Shown: one piece after another, positions 16,543-25,902 of the stretch
Position numbering within the stretch: position 1 is the first letter of the stretch
Layout of the letters: the number at the start of each line of letters is the position of its first letter
From: Streptomyces acidiscabies
GTDB taxonomy: Bacteria > Actinomycetota > Actinomycetes > Streptomycetales > Streptomycetaceae
Direction: 5' to 3'
DNA length: 64,000 nucleotides
Assembly: GCF_020010905.1 (NCBI RefSeq)
Contig: NZ_JAGJBY010000002.1
Location: forward strand, 434,001-498,000
The notes under the pieces: generated by a model
Told to the model about the DNA's origin: nothing
The model's database searches: none
The model's input: only the letters and a program-made list of their open reading frames with translations
Made by a program: the position numbers and the translations under genes

Positions 16543-17895
16543 ATGAGATCCTCCTCTCGATCACGCCTGCCCGCTCTGCTCTCCGGTGCGGTGACCGTCG
16601 CCGCCCTGCTCACCGCTACGGCCGCACCCGCCCAGGCCGCCGACACCCCCCTGCGCGACCTCGGTGCGGCGAAGGGGAAAGTCATCGGTACGGCCGTGAC
16701 CGGCTCCAAACTCACCGGTGTCTACGGCGACTTGGCCGGCGCCCAGTTCTCCTCGCTGACCCCCGGCAACGCCATGAAGTGGGGGTCCGTCGAACCCAAC
16801 CAAGGCACCTTCAACTGGGCCGAGGCCGACCAGATCGTCGACTTCGCCGAGGCACACGGGCAGAAGGTGCGCGGCCACACCCTCGTCTGGCACAACCAGA
16901 ACCCGAACTGGCTCACCAACGGGAGCTGGACGCCTGCCCAGTTGAGCACGCTGCTCCAGAACCACATCAACACCGAGGTGGGGCGGTACAAGGGGCGGAT
17001 CGCCGCGTGGGACGTCGTCAACGAGGCGTTCAACGAGGACGGTACGTACCGGCCGACCCTCTGGTACAACGGGCTCGGCGTCGACTACATCGCCAATGCG
17101 CTGACCTGGGCGCATGCCGCCGACCCTGACGCCAAGCTCTACATCAACGACTACAACGTCGAGGGCGTCAACGCGAAGTCCAACGCCCTGTACAACCTGG
17201 TCAGTTCGCTGAAACAGAGGGGCGTGCCGATCGATGGGGTCGGGCTTCAGGCGCACTTGATCCTCGGGCAGGTTCCGTCGACGTTCCAGCAGAACATCCA
17301 GCGGTTCGCGGATCTGGGGGTCGATGTCGCGATCACCGAGCTGGACATCCGGATGAACTTGCCGTCCGACGCGGGCAAGTTGGCTCAGCAGAAGGCCGAC
17401 TACAAGGCGGTGACCGCTGCTTGTGTGGCTGTTGCGCGGTGCGTGAACCTCACGGTGTGGGGGTTCACCGACTCCGATTCGTGGGTGGAGTCGACGTTCC
17501 CTGGGCAGGGGGCGGCTACGCCGTACGACGCCAACTATCAGCCCAAGCCTGCGTATTACGGGATCTCCGAGGCGCTCGGGGGGACCTCCACTCCGCCGAC
17601 GGGGGCCTGCAAGGCGACGTACAGCGTGACCAGTCAGTGGAACACCGGGTTCACGGGGAACGTGGTGATCTCCTGCTCGGGGGCGGCTCTGTCGTCGTGG
17701 CGGGCGACGTGGAACTTCGGCGCCGGGCAGACGGTGACACAGGCGTGGAACGCGGTGTGTACGCAGTCGGGGGCGGGCGTGTCGTGTGCCAACGCGTCGT
17801 ACAACGGGACTGTGCCGGACGGGGGTTCGGTGTCGTTCGGGTTCAACGGGGCGTGGAGTGGGAGCAATCCGGTGCCGACGGTGACCGTGTCCTGA
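16543..17895 (+). CDS. Secreted GH10 endo-1,4-beta-xylanase with C-terminal CBM2
   Basis: A 450-residue secreted enzyme: signal peptide (LLSGAVTVAALLTATAAPAQA), GH10 barrel with acid/base Glu in WDVVNEAFNEDG and nucleophile Glu in VAITELDIRM, a short TPPTG linker, and a cellulose/xylan-binding CBM2-like domain (YSVTSQWNTGFTGNVVIS ... GSVSFGFNG). The two Cys of the CBM2 are present. ATG 16543 is 8 nt after GGAGG. It makes xylo-oligosaccharides that the intracellular GH3 enzyme can finish, under the nearby LacI regulator. Confidence 0.97.
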   Translation: MRSSSRSRLPALLSGAVTVAALLTATAAPAQAADTPLRDLGAAKGKVIGTAVTGSKLTGVYGDLAGAQFSSLTPGNAMKWGSVEPNQGTFNWAEADQIVDFAEAHGQKVRGHTLVWHNQNPNWLTNGSWTPAQLSTLLQNHINTEVGRYKGRIAAWDVVNEAFNEDGTYRPTLWYNGLGVDYIANALTWAHAADPDAKLYINDYNVEGVNAKSNALYNLVSSLKQRGVPIDGVGLQAHLILGQVPSTFQQNIQRFADLGVDVAITELDIRMNLPSDAGKLAQQKADYKAVTAACVAVARCVNLTVWGFTDSDSWVESTFPGQGAATPYDANYQPKPAYYGISEALGGTSTPPTGACKATYSVTSQWNTGFTGNVVISCSGAALSSWRATWNFGAGQTVTQAWNAVCTQSGAGVSCANASYNGTVPDGGSVSFGFNGAWSGSNPVPTVTVS

Positions 17896-18029
17896 CGCTG
17901 GGTGTGGCTGGGGCGTGAGATTTTCCGAAGAAACAGTCTCAGCGCCCCTTTCCTTACAGCGCGTTGACATTCCGGACTTATGTTCGTTGTGTGACGCGAA
18001 ACGAGGAGCAGGGCGACGAAGGCAGACAG

Positions 18030-19034
18030 GTGAGCCGGCGATCCAGGGTTCTGAAGATCGTCGGCCTCACCCTGGCGGGCGTGTTGGTGCTCGGTGTGGC
18101 GGCCGGGGGGTGGGCCTACTGGCATCTCGACTCCAACATCAAGAGCGTCGACATCGACCAGGCGCTCGGCGAGGACCGGCCTGCGCGGGCGATGGTCACG
18201 CCGTCGCCGTCCGCGTCGCCTCTGCCCACCGGGTCCCTCAACATCCTTGTCCTCGGGTCCGATTCGCGAACGGGCAAGGAGAACAAGGAGCTTGGCGGGG
18301 GGCCCGAGGGGGGTGCCCGCTCCGATACGGCGATGGTCGTTCACCTCGACGCGGGGCGTACGGCGGCGACTGTCGTCAGCATTCCCCGCGACACCCTTGT
18401 CACCCGGCCGTCCTGTCCTCGTGACTCGGGTGGGTCGACCAAGGTTGCCCACAGCGTCATGTTCAACACTGCGTACGAGGTCGGTGGGCCTGTCTGTGCG
18501 GTCAAGACCGTGGAGCAGATGACCGGCGTTCGCATGGACCACTACATCGAGGTCGACTTCGCCGGGTTCGCGAAACTTGTCGACTCGCTCGGGGGTGTCA
18601 CTGTCACGACCACCGAGGACATCCACGACTCCGACAGTCACCTTCAACTCGACGCTGGTACACATCACTTGGACGGGAAGACGGCGCTCGCGTTCGCCCG
18701 AACCCGCCATGGCATCGGCGACGGCAGCGACTTGGGCCGAATAGGTCTCCAACAGACGCTGGTGAAGGCCCTGTTGACCCAGATCTCCCACCTGAACCTG
18801 CTGAGCAGCCCGACGAAGCTGTACGGAGTCGCCGACGCGGTGACCGGGAGTCTGACCACTGACACGGGGTTGAGTTCTCTGTCCGACCTGATGGAACTGG
18901 GGCAGAGCGTCAGGGGGTTGGCGGTGCAGAACCTGACGACCGTGATGATGCCGGTGGTGCTGGCACCGTCGGATCCGAACAGGGTGGTGGCGAAGGAGCC
19001 GGCGGCGAGTGAGTTGTGGGGGTCGTTGAGGTAG
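18030..19034 (+). CDS. LytR-CpsA-Psr (LCP) family wall-polymer ligase
   Basis: A membrane protein of about 334 residues: one N-terminal span (IVGLTLAGVLVLGVAAGGWAYW) and an extracellular LCP domain with the usual blocks NILVLGSDSR, SDTAMVVHLD, VSIPRDTLV and FARTRHGIGDGSDLGRI, including the Arg and Asp residues that bind pyrophosphate and polyprenyl lipid. LCP enzymes attach teichoic acids or other glycopolymers to peptidoglycan. GTG 18030 is preferred (GAAGG 7 nt upstream); GTG 17991, adding 13 residues, is the alternative. Confidence 0.92.
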   Translation: MSRRSRVLKIVGLTLAGVLVLGVAAGGWAYWHLDSNIKSVDIDQALGEDRPARAMVTPSPSASPLPTGSLNILVLGSDSRTGKENKELGGGPEGGARSDTAMVVHLDAGRTAATVVSIPRDTLVTRPSCPRDSGGSTKVAHSVMFNTAYEVGGPVCAVKTVEQMTGVRMDHYIEVDFAGFAKLVDSLGGVTVTTTEDIHDSDSHLQLDAGTHHLDGKTALAFARTRHGIGDGSDLGRIGLQQTLVKALLTQISHLNLLSSPTKLYGVADAVTGSLTTDTGLSSLSDLMELGQSVRGLAVQNLTTVMMPVVLAPSDPNRVVAKEPAASELWGSLR

Positions 19035-19214
19035 GGGGTGCTGTGGGGGGTGGGTGCGGGTTCAGGCTTTTGCATTTCCGCCTGCGGCGGGGGGTGTGGT
19101 GGTGCGGGTGGGTGGGGTGCGTGGGCGGCGTTCGTGTTCGGGGAGGTCTGCGGCGTCGGTGCTTGCGGCGGTGGCGGGGCCCTGAAAAATTTCCTCGGGA
19201 TTTTCCGGTGAGCC

Positions 19215-19241
19215 TGTCGATGTGGGCGAGTCCTGTTCGAC
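19215..19241 (+). promoter_or_regulatory. Putative ECF42 sigma promoter
   Basis: TGTCGA (19215-19220) and CGAC (19238-19241), separated by 17 bases, match the promoter type recognised by ECF42 sigma factors (TGTCGA at -35, CGA/TC at -10). It is 50 bases before the DGPF gene, whose partner ECF42-type sigma factor is encoded just downstream. Confidence 0.65.
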
Positions 19242-19291
19242 GTACCTATGAAAGGCGGGGAACGACCCCGCCCCGTACCCGAGGAGTCACC

Positions 19292-19648
19292 ATGCCCCGC
19301 TACCTGTCCCTCGTGAAGATCGACGAAGCGACCGCCCCCGCGGAGGGCCCCAGCCCCGACCTGATGCAACGCATGGGCGACCTCATCGAGGAGATCACCA
19401 AGGCAGGCGTCATGCTCGACACCGCAGGCCTCCTCCCGAGCGCCCAGGGCACCCGCGTCCACTGGCAGTCCGGCAAGATCTCCATCACGGACGGCCCCTT
19501 CACCGAGGCGAAGGAGGTCGTGGGCGGCTACGCGATCATGCAGTGCAAGGACAAGGCGGAGGCGTTGCACTGGGCGGAGCGGTTCCTGCGGGTCCACGAG
19601 GAGTACTGGACGGTGACGTGCGAGGTGCGGGAGATCGCGGAAGGCTGA
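19292..19648 (+). CDS. DGPF / YCII-related protein
   Basis: A 118-residue YCII-related protein with the signature ITDGPFTEAKEVVGGY (DGPF motif). Proteins of this group are encoded next to ECF42 sigma factors, and such a gene follows here. A GAGGAG ribosome binding site precedes the ATG. The fold is a ferredoxin-like dimer; whether it has enzymatic activity is unknown. Confidence 0.92.
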   Translation: MPRYLSLVKIDEATAPAEGPSPDLMQRMGDLIEEITKAGVMLDTAGLLPSAQGTRVHWQSGKISITDGPFTEAKEVVGGYAIMQCKDKAEALHWAERFLRVHEEYWTVTCEVREIAEG

Positions 19649-19723
19649 GGGGGTGGGGGGCTGGGGGCGAAGCTGAGAGGCGGGGGCGAGGGCGGAGGGC
19701 AGGGAGTGCCGAAGGCACAACCC

Positions 19724-19795
19724 GGCCCCGCCTCGGCCTTCGGCCCCGCCTCGGCCTTCGGCCCCGCCTCGGCCTTCGGCCCCGCCTCGGCCTTC
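19724..19795 (+). repeat. Four perfect 18-bp tandem repeats
   Basis: GGCCCCGCCTCGGCCTTC is repeated four times without change, ending at 19795. The unit contains short inverted GGC/GCC parts. It lies in the 326-base gap between the DGPF and sigma genes. The array is not in a frame supported by a ribosome binding site, so I take it as non-coding. Confidence 0.9.
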
Positions 19796-19844
19796 GGCGG
19801 CGTACGAACGGATCGCCGAAGCCCCGAGCATCACCTCGTCTTTC

Positions 19845-19892
19845 AGGGGCGCGGGGCTGTATCGATATGCGGCTACCGCCGCGCGGGCGCGA
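19845..19892 (+). repeat. Dispersed intergenic repeat, copy A
   Basis: A GC-rich element containing GGGGCGCGGGGC, TATCGATATG and GGCTACCGCC. The same sequence, with one mismatch over about 47 bases, occurs inverted at 41851-41898. This resembles the short intergenic repeats often seen in Streptomyces chromosomes, but the family was not checked. Confidence 0.8.
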
Positions 19893-19974
19893 ACAACCAC
19901 GACGGCGCCGCACCTGCCCACTCGCAGCCCCACCCACCCCCCAATGTCAGTCCCACGGTGTTTCATGGTGAACC

Positions 19975-21234
19975 GTGGACCCGCACCGCACCGACGCCCC
20001 CCGCACCACCCTGGAAACCGTCTTCCGCCTCGAATCCCCCCGGATCATCGCAACAGTCACCCGCCTCGTCAGAGACATCGGCATCGCCGAGGAACTCGCC
20101 CAGGACGCCCTCGTCGCCGCACTGGAGCAGTGGCCGAGGGACGGCGTCCCGGACAACCCCGGCGCCTGGCTGACCGCGACCGCGAGACGCCGCGCCGTGG
20201 ACCTGATCCGGCGCCGGGAGACGTACGCCCGAAAGCTCGCGGAGATCGGCCGGGACCTGGAAGAAACGGCCCCACCGGCGTCGTACGAGGACGAGGACGC
20301 CGACGACTTCGACGACGACGTCCTGAGGCTCGTCTTCATGGCCTGCCACCCCGTACTGTCGCCGGAGTCCCGCACCACCCTGACATTGAGACTCCTCGGC
20401 GGCCTCACAACCGCCGAGATCGCGAGAGCGTACCTCGCCCCGGAACCGACGATCGCGCAACGCATCGTCCGGGCAAAACGCACCCTGGCCACCCGCAACG
20501 TCGCCTTCGAGGTCCCCCACGGCCCCGACAGAGCCGCCCGCCTGGACTCCGTACTGGACGTCATCTACCTGATCTTCAACGAGGGTTACGCCGCGACGGC
20601 GGGAGACGACTGGCTGCGCCCCTCCCTCTGCGAGGACGCCCTCCGCCTGTCCAGACAACTCACCGCCCTGATGCCGAAGGAACCCGAAGTCCACGCCCTG
20701 GCCTCGCTGTTGGAGTTCCAGGCGTCCCGCACCCCGGCCCGCACAGCCCCCGACGGCACCCCCGTCCTCCTCCGCGACCAGGACCGCCACCGCTGGAACC
20801 GCCTCCTGATCACCCGCGGCATCGAGGCCCTGACCCGAGCCCGCACCACGACGACCGGCACCCCGGGCCGCTACACCCTCCAGGCGACGATCGCCGCATG
20901 CCACGCCCACGCGACGACGTACGAGGAGACGGACTGGCCGACGATCACCCGCCTGTACGACGCCTTGGCGGCCCGATTCCCGTCCCCGGTGGTGGAGTTG
21001 AACCGAGCAGTGGCCCTCTCGATGACGGAGGGCCCCGCAGCAGCCCTCACCCTCCTCGACACCCTCGCCACCGAACCCGCCCTGAAGGACTACCACTTGC
21101 TCCCCAGCGTCCGAGGAGACCTCCTGGACCGCCTGGGCCGCAAGGCGGAAGCCCGCACAGAATTCGAACGCGCGGCAACCCTGACGGCCAACGCGAGAGA
21201 ACAGGCCCTGCTGAGAAACCGCGCCGCGAACTGA
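19975..21234 (+). CDS. ECF42-type RNA polymerase sigma factor
   Basis: A 419-residue sigma factor with sigma-2 (VTRLVRDIGIAEELAQDALVAAL) and sigma-4 (LTTAEIARAYLAPEPTIAQRIVRAKR) regions, then a long C-terminal extension of about 200 residues with helical repeats (LNRAVALSMTEGPAAALTLLD; RKAEARTEFERAATL). This extension and the DGPF partner define ECF42, a group without an anti-sigma factor. Start is GTG 19975, followed by DPHRTDAP. It may control the DGPF gene through the promoter at 19215-19241. Confidence 0.93.
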   Translation: MDPHRTDAPRTTLETVFRLESPRIIATVTRLVRDIGIAEELAQDALVAALEQWPRDGVPDNPGAWLTATARRRAVDLIRRRETYARKLAEIGRDLEETAPPASYEDEDADDFDDDVLRLVFMACHPVLSPESRTTLTLRLLGGLTTAEIARAYLAPEPTIAQRIVRAKRTLATRNVAFEVPHGPDRAARLDSVLDVIYLIFNEGYAATAGDDWLRPSLCEDALRLSRQLTALMPKEPEVHALASLLEFQASRTPARTAPDGTPVLLRDQDRHRWNRLLITRGIEALTRARTTTTGTPGRYTLQATIAACHAHATTYEETDWPTITRLYDALAARFPSPVVELNRAVALSMTEGPAAALTLLDTLATEPALKDYHLLPSVRGDLLDRLGRKAEARTEFERAATLTANAREQALLRNRAAN

Positions 21235-21285
21235 CGTACCCCGAAGGGGGTTTCACCGACGCCCCCCGCTGTCACAATCGGCGGA

Positions 21286-24200
21286 ATGAGGGGGTATCTC
21301 GCACTGGACAGCGCGTCGGTGGTCACCGCCCTGGGCGGACTCCTGGCCGCACTGATCGCAGCGGGAATCGCCCTGTGGCAGGTCCAGCGCGCCCAGAGCC
21401 TGGAACGCGAGAAGATCCAGCTCGAACTCTCCTCCCAACTCCGCCTGAAGGAACAGGAGTGGGACCACGAACGCCAGTTGACGGAACGCGAGAGGCGAAG
21501 GGCCGAACGGGACGCGACCCGCGAGATCGAGCAAGCGGCGGCCCGCGTCGCCGAACGCCGCTCCACCCTGGAGGACGCGGCGGCCCTGTACTGCGCACGC
21601 CTCGTCCAGGAACTCTCCACCCTGAAGATCCTCGACATGTCGCGCCCGCTGCGACTGGAGCGGCTGTACGTCCAGGTCGGCGTCCAGGAACAGCAGCCGC
21701 TGAGGTTCCTGTCGGCGGACGAACTGGACCGCGACGACCGGTACTTGCCCCCGGATCCGTACGGAGGATCCGCCGACAGGAGCAGCCACCCGGACTTCGT
21801 GACCCCTTCGTACCTAGGGCCCGCCGACCCCACCCGCCCGCGCGACGACGCGGACCGGCCTCAGAACGAACGGGACCGGCACCGCCGCGCCCAGGCCCGC
21901 GCCGCCGCCGAAGCCCGCGCCACCGCCGTCCACACCTACGCCCCGCTCGACGCCCTCACCCGCTACCGCCGCATCGTGGTCGTCGGCGACCCCGGCGCAG
22001 GCAAGACCACCATGCTCCGCCACCTCGCCCTGCGCCTGGCCACGGACTCACCCCAACTCCCGGCGTACGTAGAACTGTTCCGGTTCGTAGAGAGCCAACA
22101 CACCTCCCTGCTCGACTACTTGGCGGAGACCTGGTCCGACCACTACGGATTCGACGACGCCCGCGACTACCTCATGGAGAAACTCGCCGACGGCACCGCC
22201 GTGTTGCTCCTCGACGGCCTCGACGAAGTCCTCGGCGGCGAGAACGCCCAGGACGCGGAGAACGCCTACCGCAGGGTCACCACCGAGATCGCCCGCCTCT
22301 CAACTCGCTTCCCCCGCGCCCCCCTTGCCACGACCTGCCGCCGCCAGGGCTGGCGCGGCGGCCTCCCCCAGTTCCAGGTCCTGGAGGCCCTCGACTTCGA
22401 GTGGCCGCAGATCGAGACGTTCGTCGCGAACTGGTTCGGTACGACGGACCGCCGCCGCGCCGGCCTCGTACGCGCCCTCTCGGCGAACGGCCGGCTCCAA
22501 ACCCTCGCCGCGAACCCCCTGTTGCTCAGCCTCATCGCGATCGTCTACGAACGCGACCTCGAACTCCCCGAACGCCGCGCCGCGTTGTACCAGCGCTGCG
22601 TCGAAGTCCTGCTGCGTGAATGGGACGCGCACCGCGAGATCACCCGCTACAGCCGCTTCACCACCGACCGCAAACAGGACCTCCTCAAGGAACTCGCCCG
22701 CCACTACCACCAGCGCGGCCTGCGCTACTTCCCCGAGGACGACCTCCTCGACCGGATCGGCCGCTTCCTCCCCACGATCGACCTCGACCCCGCCGACAGC
22801 CGCACGATCCTCGACGAGATCAGCACCCAGTACGGCTTGCTGAAGCCGCAGGCCCACGGCTGGTACGGCTTCCTCCACCTCACGCTCCAGGAACACTTCA
22901 CGGCGGCGGCCCTCCTGGAGCGGGGCGCGGAGGGCATCCAGCAAGCGGTCGGCGCGCGTTACGACCCGTGGTGGGAGGAGGTGATCCTGTTGCTCGCGGG
23001 CGCGTTGCCGGACGCGACGCCGTTGCTGGCGGGGGTGTTGCAGCTCGGGGAGCGCCGGGACGTCGACCTGCTCGACCTGCCCGACGACGACTTCTTCCAT
23101 ACGGATCTGCTGCTGGCGGCGCGGTGCCTGACGGGGAGCCCGCGCGTGGCGGACGTCGGGCTGCGGCGGCACATAGTGGCCGCCGTATGGGAGTTGCTGG
23201 ATCGTTCCCCGCATCCGGACGAGAAGCGGCGGGCAGCCGAGGCGTTGGTGGGGGTGCTGCGGTCGGACGAGCAACTCGACGACGTCATTGCGTACATCTG
23301 TGACGGCCGGCGGGAGGACGGGGCACGGATCGCGTTGGTCCAGGCGCTGGAGGCGCATGGCGGGCGGCGGGTGGGGGAGCGGTTGTTGGGGGCATTCGCT
23401 TTATGTCGGGGGGAGTTGAGGGATGCGTTGATCTCGGCGCTCGGGACGTTGCGGGTGGCGGGGGCGGCGGGGGTGCTGCGGGCGGAGCTGGAGGGGGCGC
23501 TGGAATTAGCCGAGCGCTCCTCGCTGAACCACTCGCAGCCCGCCGCACGCGTCGCTCTGATCCTGCGTGCGCTCGGCCCGGAGCACACGCCGACCGATCT
23601 CCTGCTGCGTGCGCTCGGAGCGTGCAGGGGCCTTTACGCCAACCCGGTCGCACCCGTGGTGCGTGAACTCCTCAAGGGGCGGGAGGAGTTCGGACTGGCC
23701 GAGCGGCTCCTGCACCACCTCGACCTGCACTGGTCGGGCGACGACATCGCCCCCGCCTACCTGGATTCGGCCGGTGACGACGGGGTGCGGGCCCTGCTCG
23801 ACCGGATCCTGGCAGCAGGCATGAGAGACAGCGACCAGCCCATGCGGGCCGTACGCGACCATGTCGCCGGGAGACACGGGCATCTCCACCGGGACGCGCT
23901 GCTCGACCTCGTCCACCGCAACGCCGTGGGCGTCCAGGTCCGCATCCTGGCTCTGGAAGCCCTCGACCACTGCCCCGGCGACCCCAGCGAACTCGACGGA
24001 CTCCTCGACCACTACGACATGCGGGTCCGGGCGGCCACCGCCGCGACCCTCGCCGCGTGGGGTGCGCCGGTGCGCCTCGACGTCATCCGGACGGCGATCC
24101 TCAGCAACCGGACCGTGCCCGGCGTGCAGGGGGACGACTTCGTCTGGGACCCCGACCGGATCGTCACCGCGCTGACGCCGTACGGCCTCGACGGCATCGT

Positions 24201-24675
24201 CGCCGACCTGCGCTCCCGCGTGGAACTCTCAGACATCACCCGCGCGGACGCCGCCCGCCCCTGGCTGTACGTCCTCTCGCCGGAGGACGAGGTCGACCAC
24301 TACCTGGACCGGTTGCGCCGGGGGCAGCCCGGGGGGATCAGTTCGGTCCCCGCCCGCGTTCCCCCCTCCCGGGCCGAGGCCGTCTTCCGCTACTTCCAGG
24401 ACACCCCGAGCGCGGCCACCAGCCAGCACGGCTACTACCGGCTCCTCCTCACCCGCACCGCCACCGCCGCCGAAGGCCCCACCGCCGTCACCTGGCTCAC
24501 CCGCTTCCTCCCCGGCGGCGACCTCGCAGGCCCCCACTTCCCCCAAGCCCACCACCACGCCTACGAAGCCGCCCGCAGAGCCCGCGTCCGCATCCTCCGC
24601 GACCGCACCATCCAGCCCATCCCCGTCACACAGGCCGCCCCACCAACATCACCGGCGCCCCCGCCACCCGCGTAA
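21286..24675 (+). CDS. Membrane NACHT-type STAND NTPase with HEAT-like repeats
   Basis: A 1129-residue protein: one N-terminal membrane span (ALGGLLAALIAAGIALWQV), a charged coiled coil (about residues 35-100, SLEREKIQLELSSQ...), a NACHT ATPase with Walker A VVVGDPGAGKTTML and Walker B VLLLDGLDEV, a winged-helix region and a long C-terminal HEAT-like alpha solenoid (residues about 560-1080). Such proteins sense ligands and oligomerise; some bacterial relatives act against phages. Two TTA codons (23401-23403, 23506-23508) make translation depend on bldA. No other defence gene is beside it. Its end overlaps the methyltransferase by 50 bases. Confidence 0.9.
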   Translation: MRGYLALDSASVVTALGGLLAALIAAGIALWQVQRAQSLEREKIQLELSSQLRLKEQEWDHERQLTERERRRAERDATREIEQAAARVAERRSTLEDAAALYCARLVQELSTLKILDMSRPLRLERLYVQVGVQEQQPLRFLSADELDRDDRYLPPDPYGGSADRSSHPDFVTPSYLGPADPTRPRDDADRPQNERDRHRRAQARAAAEARATAVHTYAPLDALTRYRRIVVVGDPGAGKTTMLRHLALRLATDSPQLPAYVELFRFVESQHTSLLDYLAETWSDHYGFDDARDYLMEKLADGTAVLLLDGLDEVLGGENAQDAENAYRRVTTEIARLSTRFPRAPLATTCRRQGWRGGLPQFQVLEALDFEWPQIETFVANWFGTTDRRRAGLVRALSANGRLQTLAANPLLLSLIAIVYERDLELPERRAALYQRCVEVLLREWDAHREITRYSRFTTDRKQDLLKELARHYHQRGLRYFPEDDLLDRIGRFLPTIDLDPADSRTILDEISTQYGLLKPQAHGWYGFLHLTLQEHFTAAALLERGAEGIQQAVGARYDPWWEEVILLLAGALPDATPLLAGVLQLGERRDVDLLDLPDDDFFHTDLLLAARCLTGSPRVADVGLRRHIVAAVWELLDRSPHPDEKRRAAEALVGVLRSDEQLDDVIAYICDGRREDGARIALVQALEAHGGRRVGERLLGAFALCRGELRDALISALGTLRVAGAAGVLRAELEGALELAERSSLNHSQPAARVALILRALGPEHTPTDLLLRALGACRGLYANPVAPVVRELLKGREEFGLAERLLHHLDLHWSGDDIAPAYLDSAGDDGVRALLDRILAAGMRDSDQPMRAVRDHVAGRHGHLHRDALLDLVHRNAVGVQVRILALEALDHCPGDPSELDGLLDHYDMRVRAATAATLAAWGAPVRLDVIRTAILSNRTVPGVQGDDFVWDPDRIVTALTPYGLDGIVADLRSRVELSDITRADAARPWLYVLSPEDEVDHYLDRLRRGQPGGISSVPARVPPSRAEAVFRYFQDTPSAATSQHGYYRLLLTRTATAAEGPTAVTWLTRFLPGGDLAGPHFPQAHHHAYEAARRARVRILRDRTIQPIPVTQAAPPTSPAPPPPA

Positions 24676-25789
24676 GAAAAACCGTCGCCGAGTTAGCCCC
24701 CCGCAGCTTCACCTTCTTCCGCAGTTCCTCCGGCTCCACCGCCGACCCCCGCTTCTTCACGGTCAGCACCCCCACCTCCCGCTCCCGCAGCAACGCCCGC
24801 AACTTCTTGACGTTGAACGGCAGTTGGTCGGTGATCTCGTACGCGGATGCGTACGGGGTCGGCCGCAGCTCGTCCGACGTGACGTACGCGATCGTCTCGT
24901 CGATCAGCCCGCCCCCGTCGAGCCCGGCGGCGACATCCGCGACCAGGTGCGCGCGGATGACGGCGCCGTCCGGCTCGTACAGATAACGCCCCACGGGCCG
25001 TACGGACGGATTCGGCAGCCCGGCGCCCAGCAGCGTGTCCCCCTCAGGTAGCAGGGTCGCCCGTACCGCTCCAGGGGTAGTACCGAACCACACCACCGCC
25101 TCCTTCACGTCCCCGCCGTCCGAGATCCACTCCGCCTCGGCGTCCTCGGGAAGCGCCTCGTGCGGAACGCCGGGCGCGATCTTCAGGGCCGCGACCCGCG
25201 CCGTACGGGCCGCCCCGATGGCCCAGGACAGCGGCGGCGAGTACGCCTCGGGGTCGAAGATCCGACCCCGCCCGCCCCGCCGGGCCGGGTCGACGAACAC
25301 GGCGTCGTACGGCCCCGTATCGACGTCGACGACGTCCGCCTCCCGCACCTCGATGAACTCCGCGAGCCCCAGCGCCTCGGCGTTCGCGCGGGCGACGGCG
25401 ACGGTGAACGGGTCCCGGTCGACGGCCAGCACCTTGATCCCGGCCCGCGCGAGCGCGATCGCGTCGCCGCCGATCCCGCAGCACAGGTCGACGAGCGAGG
25501 TCACCCCCAACTCCGCGAACCGCCGCGCGCGGTACGAGGCGACGCTCGCCCGGGTGGCCTGCTCGACCCCGTTGGGCGTGAAGAACATCCGCCCGGCGTC
25601 CTCGGCCCCGAACTTCACCACCGCGCGGTCCCGCAGCCGGGCCTGCCCCAGCGCGGCGGACACGAGGTCCGCCGGATGCTCCCGCCGGAGCCGGGTCGCC
25701 ACCGCCAGTTCGTCACCGGGCGACGTCCCGCGCACTTCTTCCAGAAGAGCGCGGCCTTGGGGGGTGAGGAGGGGCGCGAGGTCGTTCAC
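24626..25789 (-). CDS. Class I SAM-dependent methyltransferase (THUMP-like domain)
   Basis: A 387-residue protein. The SAM motif is VTSLVDLCCGIGGDAIALARAG, followed by VLAVDRDPFTV and a DPARRGGRGRIFDPEAYSPPL block; the C-terminus has a THUMP-like part (LPFNVKKLRALLREREVGVLTVKKRG). This arrangement is that of an actinobacterial family whose RNA or protein target is not known to me. GTG 25789 is the start used. It is convergent with the NACHT gene and overlaps it by 50 bases. Confidence 0.85.
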   Translation of the reverse strand: MNDLAPLLTPQGRALLEEVRGTSPGDELAVATRLRREHPADLVSAALGQARLRDRAVVKFGAEDAGRMFFTPNGVEQATRASVASYRARRFAELGVTSLVDLCCGIGGDAIALARAGIKVLAVDRDPFTVAVARANAEALGLAEFIEVREADVVDVDTGPYDAVFVDPARRGGRGRIFDPEAYSPPLSWAIGAARTARVAALKIAPGVPHEALPEDAEAEWISDGGDVKEAVVWFGTTPGAVRATLLPEGDTLLGAGLPNPSVRPVGRYLYEPDGAVIRAHLVADVAAGLDGGGLIDETIAYVTSDELRPTPYASAYEITDQLPFNVKKLRALLREREVGVLTVKKRGSAVEPEELRKKVKLRGANSATVFLTRVAGAPVMLVGRPV

Positions 25790-25902
25790 CGGGTCATTGT
25801 CCCCGGCCCGCGCCGCCCCCTGTACGCCACCCGAAGGATCGCCGCACCCCACCCGCAGTGTCGGCCCGGACCCACCCCCCTCGCCTGTAAAGATCCCGCA
25901 CC

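Noticed and set aside
17964..17969. TTGACA as -35 of the LCP gene promoter
   Set aside because: No acceptable -10 element lies 16-18 bases downstream.
19706..20173. Frame encoding repeated PASAFG peptide
   Set aside because: It is produced by the 18-bp tandem repeat, has no ribosome site and overlaps the sigma gene.
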